From assembly GCA_025455865.1 (NCBI GenBank), contig JALOLS010000003.1, positions 1 to 49,130 on the forward strand: DNA of 49,130 nucleotides, given 5' to 3'. Numbering within the stretch: position 1 is the first letter of the stretch; each line of letters opens with the position of its first letter. Below the pieces are notes generated by a model. It searched no databases, was not told the origin of the DNA, and saw only the letters and a list, made by a program, of their open reading frames with translations. This DNA comes from Thermoleophilia bacterium (lineage in GTDB: Bacteria > Actinomycetota > Thermoleophilia > Miltoncostaeales > Miltoncostaeaceae). Below, one piece after another: positions 25,087 to 33,282 of the stretch. The translations under genes and the position numbers were made by a program.

Positions 25087-26135
25087 GCCCCCCGCCGGAG
25101 GTCCGCGCCGAGGGCTACTGGCGGCTGGTCGCGGGCTTCCTGGCCGGGCGCGGGAGCCAGAACACCCGTGCCGCCTACCGGCGCGACCTCGGCCTGCTCG
25201 CCGACGCGCTCCGCCTTGCGCCCGCCACCGCGCCCCCCCCGGCCTTCGGGGTCGAGGACGATCCCGCGGCCCGCGCCGCCGCCGCCGCGCTCGCCGCGAT
25301 CGGGCCGGAGTGGTGGCAGGGCTGGCGCGACGGGCTCGAGGGGCGGGTGTCCAGCCGCGCCCGGCGGGTGGCCGCAGTGCGGGCCTTCTGCCGCTGGTGG
25401 TCGCGCCTGCTGGACCTGGAGAACCCGGTGGCCGATCTGCGCCCGCCGGCCGGGGGCGACGGCGGGGGAGACCCCGGGCGCCAGGAGCGGGTCCAGCGGG
25501 AGGTGGTCTTCCTCTCCCAGGCCCAGATGCGGCGCCTGTGCGAGGCGGCGGCCGCCGTGCCGGGGCCGCTCGGCGCTCGTGACCGCGCCCTGGTCGAGGT
25601 GCTCTACGGCTGCGGCCTGCGGGCGAGCGAGGCGGCCGGCCTGGATCTGTCGGCGCTCGCGCTCGACGACCCGGAGGACCCCCATGCGGTGGTGCTCGGC
25701 AAGGGGGCGCGGCACCGCGCGGTCGCCGTCCCCTCGGTGGCGCGCGACGCGCTGATCGCCTACCTGGCCGTCGCGCGCCCGGAGCTCAGGGCGCGCGACC
25801 GGCGCCCGCGGGGCGACCAGGTCCGTCACCGCGACGCCGACGCGGTGTTCCTGGGCGCCCGGGGCCGGCGGATCGGCCGGTCGGATGTCTGGCGCATCAT
25901 CGACCGCCTGGCCGTCCGCGCCGGCCTGGTGCAGGAGGGCGTGCGGGTGTTCCCCCATGCCCTGCGCCACTCCTGCGGGACCCATCTGGTGCAGGCCGGG
26001 GTCGACATCCGCTACGTGCAGGCGCACCTCGGGCACGCGAGCCCGGTCACCACCGAGGTCTACACCCACGTCACCGCCGCCCACCTGCGGGAGGACTTCG
26101 ACCGGGCCCACCCCCGCGCCCGGCGGGACCGCTAG
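25083..26135 (+). CDS. Tyrosine recombinase, XerD/XerC-like (second of a pair)
   Basis: This 350-residue tyrosine recombinase has an N-terminal binding domain, with NTRAAYRRDLGLLADAL and ARRVAAVRAFCRWWS, then a disordered Gly/Asp-rich insert (GGDGGGDPGRQE). The catalytic domain holds R in GCGLRASEAAGL, K in LGKGARHRAVAV, H-x-x-R in FPHALRHSCGTHLV, and H and Y in HLGHASPVTTEVYTHV. It resembles canonical XerC/XerD but is longer by about 50 residues, mainly in the linker and at a basic C-terminus. It is translationally coupled (ATGA) to the preceding recombinase. Sequence identity between the two is moderate, and they look like partners rather than a recent duplication. Confidence 0.9.
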   Translation: MSPPPEVRAEGYWRLVAGFLAGRGSQNTRAAYRRDLGLLADALRLAPATAPPPAFGVEDDPAARAAAAALAAIGPEWWQGWRDGLEGRVSSRARRVAAVRAFCRWWSRLLDLENPVADLRPPAGGDGGGDPGRQERVQREVVFLSQAQMRRLCEAAAAVPGPLGARDRALVEVLYGCGLRASEAAGLDLSALALDDPEDPHAVVLGKGARHRAVAVPSVARDALIAYLAVARPELRARDRRPRGDQVRHRDADAVFLGARGRRIGRSDVWRIIDRLAVRAGLVQEGVRVFPHALRHSCGTHLVQAGVDIRYVQAHLGHASPVTTEVYTHVTAAHLREDFDRAHPRARRDR

Positions 26136-26168
26136 CACCGCGGAGCCCGCGCTCGCCGACGCTCCTGA

Positions 26169-26207
26169 CGCTGCCGGCCGCGCCCCGGGGGGACGCGGCC
26201 GGCAGCG
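26169..26207. terminator. 14-bp hairpin between the recombinase and phosphatase genes
   Basis: CGCTGCCGGCCGCG (26169-26182) pairs with 26194-26207 around an 11-nt loop. It sits between converging stops (26135 plus, 26233 minus) and could end both transcripts. Confidence 0.65.
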
Positions 26208-26232
26208 GCCTGCGCGGGGAGGACCCCGTCGG

Positions 26233-27777
26233 TCAGTCGCGGTCGTCCTTCGTGCGTCGCAGGATGAGGAGCTGGCCGTCTTCGACCGTGTTGGGCGCCG
26301 GCGCGGCCGTGGGGCCGTGGGCCTGCACGTCGAACAGCCAGCTGCCGGAGCCGAACAGCGACGCCGTGTCGATGATGCCGCTGGTCTCCCACACCCCCGG
26401 GCCCACCGCGACGCCGTCGCGGCCGGGGGGCGTGAGCGTCACCACGCGCGTGGCCGACTCGGCGTCGATCCCCGAGCTCCCGGCGAGGTCGAACCGCCAG
26501 ATGGCCCCGTCGCGCCCCTTGGCGGCCATGACCGCGCGGGTCTCGCTGGTGCCGTCCTCCTGGACCATGAGGTGGCGGCTGCTCACGTCGATGTTGTCCG
26601 GGCTCAGCGCGGTGTCGCCGCCCTCGGCGATCACCTGGTCGGCGTTGACCTCGACGGTCAGCCGGGCCGGCCGGGTGGGGTCGTGCCGGTCCAGGTCCAT
26701 GCGGTAGATGCGGCCGAGCTCGTTGACGCCCGCCGCCCCGCCGGTGGTGACCCAGAAGAACTGGTCGCGGTTGCGGGTGTTGAACGCGCCGTCCTCGGGC
26801 CGGGCGAACGCCATCGCGCCCGCCGCGTCGGCGGCCGCCTCGAGCTGCACGGCGGTCATCTCGTTGGCCTTGGGGATCTCAGCCCAGCGGCCGGTGATCG
26901 TCCCCTCCTGGAACTGCGCCTCGCTCGTGATGCGCGCGTTCCGCGCGACGAACACGTAAAGCCTGCCGCCGACCAGGCCGTTGCGCTCGAGCACCGTCGC
27001 CCCGCGCGAGCGGTCCTTCGTGCCGACGTACATCCACATCTGGCTGTTGTCGGCCGCGCGGTCCAGCGTGCTCGGGCCGTCCTCCATGCCCATGATCACC
27101 GTCTGGTCGCCCGTCCCCCGCTGGACCAGGGTGTTCTCCCAGGAGAACCGGCCGAGGGAGGTGAGGCCGTGGGCCTCGCCGTCGAAGATCGCGACCGAGA
27201 GGCCGCCCTTGCCGTCGAAGGTGCCGGTCGAGCCGTCCTCCTCGTTGGCGAAGTAGATCGGCCGGTCGAAGCCCTCGGCCTGGCCGGCCAGGGAGCCCGA
27301 GCAGAAGCGCGCGAAGGCCCGGGTCGAGTTGGCGACCGTGGCCGCGGGGCCGACGAGGGTGTCGTCGAGGTAGGTCTGGTCGTAGGCGCGGTCGCCGGAG
27401 ATCACGTTGCCCCGGGCGTCCATCACCAGGCGCGACACGATGGCGCCGCGGTTCAGCGGCTCGCCGAGGACCGGCTCGGAGGTGGCCGTCGCCCGAAGCT
27501 CGTGGTTCATGTAGACGATCCGGGTGCCCCGGGGCCCGCGGTGGGCGCCCAGGCCGTCGGGGATGCCGACCATCTGGAACGTCTTCCCGGGCTCGCCGGT
27601 CACCGGCACGGTGTCGCCGACACTCATGACCTTGACCGTCTCGTACTCGGCCACGACCGACTCGGCGTAGTCCTTGACCGGCGCGAACGCCGCGACCGCG
27701 GTGGCGGCGATCGCCACGGTGATGCCGGCCGCGCCGGCGATGCCCAGCCGGCGGGCGACCTTGTTCCTGTTCCTCAC
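26233..27777 (-). CDS. PhoX-family (DUF839) secreted phosphatase-like protein
   Basis: This protein of about 514 residues is of the DUF839/PhoX family of Ca2+/Fe-dependent alkaline phosphatases and beta-propeller relatives. The N-terminal signal region (VARRLGIAGAAGITVAIAATAVAAFA) is followed by the typical early motif RGTRIVYMNHEL. Further strings are GRLYVFVARN, DQFFWVTTGG, NELGRIYRMDLD and ADQVIAEGGDTALSPDNIDVS. The GTG at 27777 is chosen because AGGAGG lies 5 nt upstream and a signal peptide follows directly. An upstream ATG would add 50 residues of non-typical sequence. A PHO-box-like promoter lies upstream, which fits phosphate regulation. Whether it is an active phosphatase depends on metal ligands I cannot verify by eye. 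Confidence 0.82.
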   Translation of the reverse strand: MRNRNKVARRLGIAGAAGITVAIAATAVAAFAPVKDYAESVVAEYETVKVMSVGDTVPVTGEPGKTFQMVGIPDGLGAHRGPRGTRIVYMNHELRATATSEPVLGEPLNRGAIVSRLVMDARGNVISGDRAYDQTYLDDTLVGPAATVANSTRAFARFCSGSLAGQAEGFDRPIYFANEEDGSTGTFDGKGGLSVAIFDGEAHGLTSLGRFSWENTLVQRGTGDQTVIMGMEDGPSTLDRAADNSQMWMYVGTKDRSRGATVLERNGLVGGRLYVFVARNARITSEAQFQEGTITGRWAEIPKANEMTAVQLEAAADAAGAMAFARPEDGAFNTRNRDQFFWVTTGGAAGVNELGRIYRMDLDRHDPTRPARLTVEVNADQVIAEGGDTALSPDNIDVSSRHLMVQEDGTSETRAVMAAKGRDGAIWRFDLAGSSGIDAESATRVVTLTPPGRDGVAVGPGVWETSGIIDTASLFGSGSWLFDVQAHGPTAAPAPNTVEDGQLLILRRTKDDRD

Positions 27778-27809
27778 GGGTCCTCCTGGTGGGGTGGGGA
27801 GTCCCGGTG

Positions 27810-27854
27810 ACGCTATGGGCGCCGATGTGACACGGCGGTCACGCACCGGTGAAC
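27810..27854 (-). promoter_or_regulatory. PHO-box-like triple repeat and -10 upstream of the PhoX-like gene
   Basis: Read on the minus strand, three adjacent 11-nt units (27854-27844, 27843-27833 and 27832-27822) share the pattern NNTSACNNNNG: GTTCACCGGTG, CGTGACCGCCG and TGTCACATCGG. TAGCGT (27815-27810) follows. Period-11 repeats with GTTCACC are the hallmark of PhoP boxes in actinobacteria. The third unit lies where a -35 would be. The start codon is 32 nt further on. Confidence 0.5.
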
Positions 27855-28022
27855 CCGGAGTGTCAGTCGCTCCGAGCGGGGGGAAGCCCGCGGTTACGCC
27901 GGCGTCACCGGCCGGCTGGGGGGCCACTCACGGAGCCGACCCGCCACCCGTCGGCTGCGGCGCGGCGCACCTCGGCGCCCTCGGAACCGGACGTACCACC
28001 AGTACGCCCGACGTCCTCGAGG
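27855..28022. other. Non-coding gap with two hairpins, between the phosphatase and metallophosphoesterase genes
   Basis: No gene can be supported here. Two inverted repeats are seen. AGCCGAC (27934-27940) pairs with GTCGGCT (27950-27956). GGACGT (27989-27994) pairs with ACGTCC (28011-28016), with GTAC repeats inside. The second lies just behind the stop of the metallophosphoesterase (minus strand, 28023) and may end the long division operon. Confidence 0.45.
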
Positions 28023-28718
28023 TCACCGATCTGCTTGGGATTCGCCCCCCGGGAGGCGGGTCTTGGTTCGTGGACGCTCCCTCAGCGGGATCGACTGCGG
28101 CCGGATGCCCGCCGATCCCACGTGCAGGACGCCCACCCGGGGGGTCATGGCGTCCGCGCCGAGCTGGTGGCGGTAGCGGCGCACGCCGCGGTCGCCGACC
28201 CCCTTCACCCCGCGCCGCGGGGGACGGGCGCCCTGCAGGCTCCCCCACGGGCACACCGCGCCGGGGCTGAACAGGAGCGTCGAGCCCACCCAGGTCGCGT
28301 CGGGCTCGTGCCAGTGGCCGTAGGCCACGCAGTCCACCGCGCCCAGGCGCCGGACCAGCGCCTCGCGCAGGCCGCCCCGCCATGCGATGCGCCGGCCGGC
28401 GAGCACGTGGGCCGCGAGCACCGCCACGTCGCGGTGCCGCCCCTCGTCGCCGTGGGTGATCCCGATGCGCCAGCCGCCCACCACGGCGACGGCCGTGCGC
28501 GGGAGCGCCAGGCCGTCCAGGCGGTCGTGGTCGCCGCGCACCGCGACCACGGGGGCCACCTGGGCCAGGTCGTCGATGACCCCGGGCACCGAGAGGTCGC
28601 CGGCGTGGAGCACCAGGTCACACCCCTCCAGCACCTCCAGCACCTCGTCCGGCAGCCGGTCCAGGAACTCCCCCACGTGGGAGTCGGCCACGACCCCCAC
28701 CCGGCGCGTGCGGCTCAC
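28023..28718 (-). CDS. Metallophosphoesterase (YfcE/MJ0936-like)
   Basis: This 231-residue calcineurin-like phosphoesterase has the five metal-binding blocks D-x-H (ADSHVG), GD (HAGDLS), a modified GNHD (VRGDHDRLD), H (ITHGDE) and GHxH (YGHWHEP). The N replaced by D in the third block is a mild change. The C-terminal 40 residues are a basic, Pro/Arg-rich tail. Family members hydrolyse phosphodiesters such as cyclic nucleotides or nucleotide derivatives, but the substrate is unknown here. It is the last gene of the minus-strand operon, 21 bp after ddl, and starts with GTG at 28718. Confidence 0.88.
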   Translation of the reverse strand: MSRTRRVGVVADSHVGEFLDRLPDEVLEVLEGCDLVLHAGDLSVPGVIDDLAQVAPVVAVRGDHDRLDGLALPRTAVAVVGGWRIGITHGDEGRHRDVAVLAAHVLAGRRIAWRGGLREALVRRLGAVDCVAYGHWHEPDATWVGSTLLFSPGAVCPWGSLQGARPPRRGVKGVGDRGVRRYRHQLGADAMTPRVGVLHVGSAGIRPQSIPLRERPRTKTRLPGGESQADR

Positions 28719-28739
28719 CCCGCCGGGGACGGCCGCTCC

Positions 28740-29816
28740 CTAGCCGCGGTACGCGGCGCGCTCCGCCGCGCGCTCGCGCGCCAGGTCGATCAGCCGGGCG
28801 ACGAGGTCCGCGTAGGCGATCCCGCCCGCCTCGAACAGGCGGGCGTACACGCTGGTCGGCGTGAACCCGGGGATCGTGTTGAGCTCGCTCACCAGCACCC
28901 GGTCGCCCTCGACGAAGAAGTCGACCCGCGCGAGCCCGGCGCAGCCCACCGCCCGCCACGCGGCGACCGCGAGCTCCTGGGCGCGCCGGGCCACCGCGGG
29001 GTCGAGGTCGGCCGGCACCTGCAGGCGCATGCCGCCGGGCGCGTACTTCGCCTCGTAGTCGTACCAGTCGGCGTCGTAGCGGATCTCCCCCACCGGGGAG
29101 ACGGCCGGGTCGCCGTTGCCGAGCAGGCCCACCTCCACCTCCCGGCCGTGCACCCGCCGCTCCACCAGCGCCTTGTCGTCGTGGACGAAGGCGAGGTCGA
29201 GCGCCGCGCCGAGCCCCTCGGGGTCGTCCACCGGGGAGATGCCCACGCTCGATCCGAGACGGGCGGGCTTGCAGAACGCCGGGTAGCCGGTCACCCGGGC
29301 GACCTCGTCGCGCACCGCTCCCGGGTCGCGGCGCCAGGCCGCGTCGTCGACCACCACGGTCTCCACCCGGGGGATCCCGGCGGCCTCGCTCATGCGGGCG
29401 AAGAGCGCCTTGTCCATCGCCACGGCCGAGGCGGCCACGTCGGCCCCGACGTAGGGCACGCCGGCGGTCTCGCAGGCCCCCTGCACGCAGCCGTCCTCGC
29501 CGAACGGGCCGTGCAGCACCGGGAACACCACGTCGACCGGGCGCGGCGCGCCGCCGGCGAGCGAGGCCAGCAGGGCGGAGCCGTCCGGCCCGGGGACCAG
29601 CGCGACCGGCTCGCCGTCCAGCGTCCAGCCGCCCTCGCGGGCGATGGTGACCGCGAGCACCCGGTGGCGGGCCGGGTCGAGCGCGGCGGCGACCGACGCG
29701 GCCGAGGCCAGCGAGACCTCGTGCTCGCTCGACCGGCCGCCGGCCAGCACCACGACGGTCAGGGGCGTCGAGGAGCCCTCGGCGCCCTCCCGGCCGACTC
29801 GCGCGCCGGGCGTCAC
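28740..29816 (-). CDS. ddl: D-alanine--D-alanine ligase
   Basis: This 358-residue ATP-grasp enzyme joins two D-alanines for the peptidoglycan stem peptide. Visible features are the N-terminal VLAGGRSSEHEVSLASAASV, LHGPFGEDGCVQGACE, GADVAASAVAMDKALF, the ATP-binding KPARLGSSVGIS and the C-terminal RVDFFVEGDRVLVSELNTIPGFTPTS with the catalytic Asp, Glu and Asn. All are intact. The GTG at 29816 overlaps the PknB stop (GTGA), so its synthesis is coupled to a kinase that controls cell-wall growth. Placement of ddl inside this operon is not the arrangement of mycobacteria and streptomycetes. Confidence 0.95.
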   Translation of the reverse strand: MTPGARVGREGAEGSSTPLTVVVLAGGRSSEHEVSLASAASVAAALDPARHRVLAVTIAREGGWTLDGEPVALVPGPDGSALLASLAGGAPRPVDVVFPVLHGPFGEDGCVQGACETAGVPYVGADVAASAVAMDKALFARMSEAAGIPRVETVVVDDAAWRRDPGAVRDEVARVTGYPAFCKPARLGSSVGISPVDDPEGLGAALDLAFVHDDKALVERRVHGREVEVGLLGNGDPAVSPVGEIRYDADWYDYEAKYAPGGMRLQVPADLDPAVARRAQELAVAAWRAVGCAGLARVDFFVEGDRVLVSELNTIPGFTPTSVYARLFEAGGIAYADLVARLIDLARERAAERAAYRG

Positions 29817-31840
29817 GGGCTGTTGGGATCCGGGGGCTGCGGCCCGGTCCCGGTCGGGTCGGGGGCCGGCGTGGGCGCCGGCGGCGGCGTGGCCTGGGTG
29901 GTGGGCGGCGGGGGCTGGGAGCCGGTGTCGGTCGGCGGCGGCGGCGGCGTGGGCGCCTCGGTGGTGGTGTCGCCCGGGCCGATGCTCACGATGATCGTGA
30001 CGTTGGTGCCCAGGTCGGCGGTGGTGCCGCCTGACGGGGTCTGGTCGAGCACCGTGCCCTCCGGCTCGCTCGACTCGACCCCGGAGGAGGTCACGCTGAA
30101 CCCGACGCTCTCGAGCTTGGACCGCGCGTCGGCCGCGTCGAGCCCGGTCACGTCGGGGACGTCGGTGCCCTGCGGCTCGCTCGCGATGACCAGGTCCACG
30201 GTCGAGCCACGGTCGGCGCGGGCGCCGGGGTCCGGGCTCTGGCTGATGACGTTGCCGGGGCTGATGGAGCTCGACTCGCTCTCGCTCACGTCGCCCACCG
30301 CGAGGCCCGCGCCCTGGAGCTCGGCGGTCGCCGAGTCCAGGCTCTGGTCGAGCACGTCGGGCACCTCGACCTGCTCCTGGCCGCGGCTCACCACCAGGTC
30401 GATCGCGTCGCCCTCGCCCGCCTGGGCGCCGGCGCCCGGGCTCTGGCTGATGACGTCGCCCTGGGGCACGTCATTCGACGCCCGCCGGGTGACGTCGCCC
30501 ACGACGAAGCCCTGCCGCTCGATCTCGGCCTGCGCGTCCTCGAGGCTCTGGCCGACCACGTTCGGGACCTGCCGCGTGGCCGGGCCGCTGGAGACGTTGA
30601 CCAGGACGGTGCTGCCCCGGGCGACCTCCTGCCCGCCCGCGGGCCGGGTGTTGATGACCTGCCCCGCCGGCACCGCGTCGCTGGCCCGGGCCCGCTGCGC
30701 CGGCTGCAGCCCCGCCTCGCGCAGCTGCTCGGCGGCGGCGGCGAACTCCAGCCCGGTCACGTCGGGCACGCTGACCTGGCCCGAGTCCGACCCTCCCCGG
30801 GTCAGCACGAGCGCGGCCGCGACCCCGGCGGCGGCCAGGACGAGGATGAGCACCGCGATCCAGAGCGGCTTGCGGCTGCGCCGGCGCGCGGGGTCCGGCG
30901 GCGGCACCGCGGCCATCTGGCCGGTCGAGCCGGTGCGGTCGCCCATGACCCGGGTCTCGCCGGTGAGCGGCGCGGCGCCGGTCAGGATGAGCGTGCTCTG
31001 CTCGCCGCCCGGCAGGTTGCGCCGCACGTCGATCAGCGCGGCGGTGAAGTCCTCGGCGCTGGTGAACCGGGCGCCCGGGCGCTTCTCGAGCGCCTTCAGC
31101 ACCACGTCGTTCAGCTCGTCGGGGATGCCCGGCTCGAAGACCTGCGGGGGGACCGGCGGCTCGTTGATCTGCTTCATCGCCACGGTCACGGGGCGGTCCC
31201 CGTCGAACGGCACCCGGCCGGTGAGCATCTCGTACAGGACGATGCCGGTGGCGTAGGTGTCGCTGGCCGCGGTCACCTCCTCGCCCCGGGCCTGCTCCGG
31301 GGAGAGGTACTGGGCCGTGCCGATCACCGACCCGGCCTCGGTCATCTGGGCGTCGGCGTCGGCGCGGGCGATGCCGAAGTCGGCCACCCGCAGGCGTCCG
31401 TCGTCACCCACCATCACGTTCTGCGGCTTGATGTCGCGGTGGATGATCCCGCGCTTGTGGGCGGCGGCGAGCGCCGAGAGGATCTGCAGCGCGTAGTCGA
31501 CGGCCTGGGCGGGCGGCAGCGGGCCGTGCTCGCGGATGACCCGCTTGAGGTCGGGCCCGGCGAGGAACTCCATGACGATGTAGTAAGTGCTCTCGGCCTC
31601 GCCGCGGTCGTACACCGCGACGATGTTCGGGTGGTTCAGGCCGGCGGCGGCCGACGCCTCGCGGCGGAAGCGCTCGACGAACGCGGGGTCGGCCGCGTAG
31701 CGCTCGGAGAGGACCTTGACCGCCACCTCGCGGTCGAGCACGCGGTCGTAGGCCAGGTAGACCCGGGCCATGCCGCCGGCGCCGAGCTGGCGGCCGAGCT
31801 CGTACCGGCCGCCGAGCACCCCTCCGGGCTCGATGCTCAC
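29813..31840 (-). CDS. pknB: PASTA-domain Ser/Thr kinase PknB
   Basis: This 675-residue membrane kinase controls peptidoglycan synthesis and division. The kinase domain is residues 10-275: glycine loop GAGGMARV, K42, HRD at 134-136, DFG, and activation segment MTEAGSVIGTAQYLSPEQ (one likely autophosphorylation threonine, T167, where mycobacterial PknB has two). A threonine-rich juxtamembrane region follows, then a helix (about 326-347). Four PASTA repeats lie outside (starting near residues 357, 424, 493 and 560, each opening VPDV/VPNV), which usually bind muropeptides or lipid II. A Pro/Thr-rich tail of 45 residues ends the protein. It overlaps pbpA upstream and ddl downstream by 4 bp. Confidence 0.96.
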   Translation of the reverse strand: MSIEPGGVLGGRYELGRQLGAGGMARVYLAYDRVLDREVAVKVLSERYAADPAFVERFRREASAAAGLNHPNIVAVYDRGEAESTYYIVMEFLAGPDLKRVIREHGPLPPAQAVDYALQILSALAAAHKRGIIHRDIKPQNVMVGDDGRLRVADFGIARADADAQMTEAGSVIGTAQYLSPEQARGEEVTAASDTYATGIVLYEMLTGRVPFDGDRPVTVAMKQINEPPVPPQVFEPGIPDELNDVVLKALEKRPGARFTSAEDFTAALIDVRRNLPGGEQSTLILTGAAPLTGETRVMGDRTGSTGQMAAVPPPDPARRRSRKPLWIAVLILVLAAAGVAAALVLTRGGSDSGQVSVPDVTGLEFAAAAEQLREAGLQPAQRARASDAVPAGQVINTRPAGGQEVARGSTVLVNVSSGPATRQVPNVVGQSLEDAQAEIERQGFVVGDVTRRASNDVPQGDVISQSPGAGAQAGEGDAIDLVVSRGQEQVEVPDVLDQSLDSATAELQGAGLAVGDVSESESSSISPGNVISQSPDPGARADRGSTVDLVIASEPQGTDVPDVTGLDAADARSKLESVGFSVTSSGVESSEPEGTVLDQTPSGGTTADLGTNVTIIVSIGPGDTTTEAPTPPPPPTDTGSQPPPPTTQATPPPAPTPAPDPTGTGPQPPDPNSP

Positions 31841-33282
31841 GGCTGGTCGCTCCCGCGGGCGTCGATGGCCGCGCGCATGACGTCGGCGGCGATGGGCGCC
31901 GCCTCGGTGCCGCCGGTGCCGGAGGTGTCCTCGACGACCACGGCCACGGCCACCTGCGGGTCGTCGGCCGGGGCGAACCCGATGAACCAGGCCTGGTTGC
32001 GCTCGGGGTCCCCCGTCTCGGCCGTGCCGGTCTTGCCCGCCACCTCGAGGCCCGAGAGCGCGGCCGAGGTGCCGGTGCCCTCCTCGACGACCTGCTGCAT
32101 CATCTGGTTGAGCTCCTGGGCCACGGTGGAATCCGACACCCGCCCGACCTCCTCCGGCCGCTGCTGGCGCACGAGGTCGCCCGCCCGGTCGGTGATCCGC
32201 CGCATCAGGTACGGGCGCATCATGACGCCGTCGTTGGCCACCGCCCCGGCCACCATCGCCATCTGGAGCGGGGTGGCCTGGAGGTTCTCCTGGCCGATCG
32301 CGATGCGCGCCGGGTCGGAGGACCGCTGGCTGTTGGGCAGCAGCCGCCCGTCACGGTAGCGGCCCGAGATCAGGACCTCACCCTCGGGCAGATCCAGGCC
32401 CGGGCGCTCGCCGAACCCGAAGTCGGTCATCTCCGAGCCCAGCCGGCGCGGCCCCAGCCGCTCGCCGATCTGCGCGAAGGTCGTGTTGATGGACTTGGTC
32501 AGGGCCTGCGTCAGCGTGTGCTCTCCGTACTTGGCGCCGCCGGAGTTGGTGATGGCGCGCCCGTCGACGACGTACTCGCCGGTGTCGTCGAACACCGAGT
32601 CGGGTGTATACAGACCGGTGGCCAGGCCCGCGGTCGCGGTGACCACCTTGAAGGTGGAGCCCGGCGGGTAGCGTCCGGCCGTGCCGCGGTCGAGCAGCGG
32701 CGCGTCGGACTGGCTCACGATCGACTCGAAGTCACCGGCCACGTCGTTCAGGTCGAAGGACGGCGCCGAGGCGATCGCGAGCACCGCCCCGGTCCGCGGG
32801 TCCAGGGCCACCACGGCGCCCGGCCGGCCGCCCAGCGAGGCCACGGCCTGCTGCTGCACCCGGGTGTCCAGCGTGATCCGCACGTCGGCCCCGCGCTTCT
32901 CGCGCAGGCGCAGGCGCTGGAGCAGCGGCTCGGTGCCGTAGGAGCCGGCCAGGTAGCGGTTGTACTCGGCCTCCAGGCCGGTGGCCCCGCGGCGCGGGGA
33001 GGCGTAGCCGATGACGTGCGGGGCGAGCTCGCCCTGCGGGTAGACCCGCTCGTACACCCGCTCGCCGCGCCGGCGCACCGCGCGGCTGCGGGCCAGCACG
33101 ACGCCGTCGGCGGTGATGATGCGCCCGCGGTCGACCTCACGCTGGCGCTGCTGGGTGTAGGGGTTGTCGGCCCGGCTGTCGAGCTCGTCGGCGGCGACGA
33201 CCTGCCAGTAGCCGAGCATGCCGATGAGCAGGGCGAAGCCCGCGGTGAGGGCCATGTAGAGGCGGCGGATGGAGCGGTTCAC
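31837..33282 (-). CDS. pbpA: Penicillin-binding protein (class B, PbpA-like transpeptidase)
   Basis: This 481-residue D,D-transpeptidase crosslinks peptidoglycan outside the membrane. An N-terminal anchor helix (LYMALTAGFALLIGMLGYWQVV) is followed by a dimerisation domain, then the catalytic motifs SxxK (PPGSTFKVV), SxN (TKSINTTF) and KTG (AGKTGTAE). All are intact and the length matches mycobacterial PbpA. The GTG at 33282 overlaps the rodA/ftsW stop, and the TGA overlaps pknB. It should work as the partner of the RodA/FtsW glycosyltransferase upstream. Confidence 0.95.
   Translation of the reverse strand: MNRSIRRLYMALTAGFALLIGMLGYWQVVAADELDSRADNPYTQQRQREVDRGRIITADGVVLARSRAVRRRGERVYERVYPQGELAPHVIGYASPRRGATGLEAEYNRYLAGSYGTEPLLQRLRLREKRGADVRITLDTRVQQQAVASLGGRPGAVVALDPRTGAVLAIASAPSFDLNDVAGDFESIVSQSDAPLLDRGTAGRYPPGSTFKVVTATAGLATGLYTPDSVFDDTGEYVVDGRAITNSGGAKYGEHTLTQALTKSINTTFAQIGERLGPRRLGSEMTDFGFGERPGLDLPEGEVLISGRYRDGRLLPNSQRSSDPARIAIGQENLQATPLQMAMVAGAVANDGVMMRPYLMRRITDRAGDLVRQQRPEEVGRVSDSTVAQELNQMMQQVVEEGTGTSAALSGLEVAGKTGTAETGDPERNQAWFIGFAPADDPQVAVAVVVEDTSGTGGTEAAPIAADVMRAAIDARGSDQP

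Noticed and set aside
24133-26135. Phage or integron integrases
   Set aside because: No att sites, phage genes or gene cassettes are near. Both proteins look Xer-like and are tied to a chromosomal kinase gene.
29813-30810. Repeats in the pknB 3' half as a DNA repeat array
   Set aside because: The repetition reflects four PASTA protein domains, which are diverged at the DNA level and not a tandem DNA repeat.
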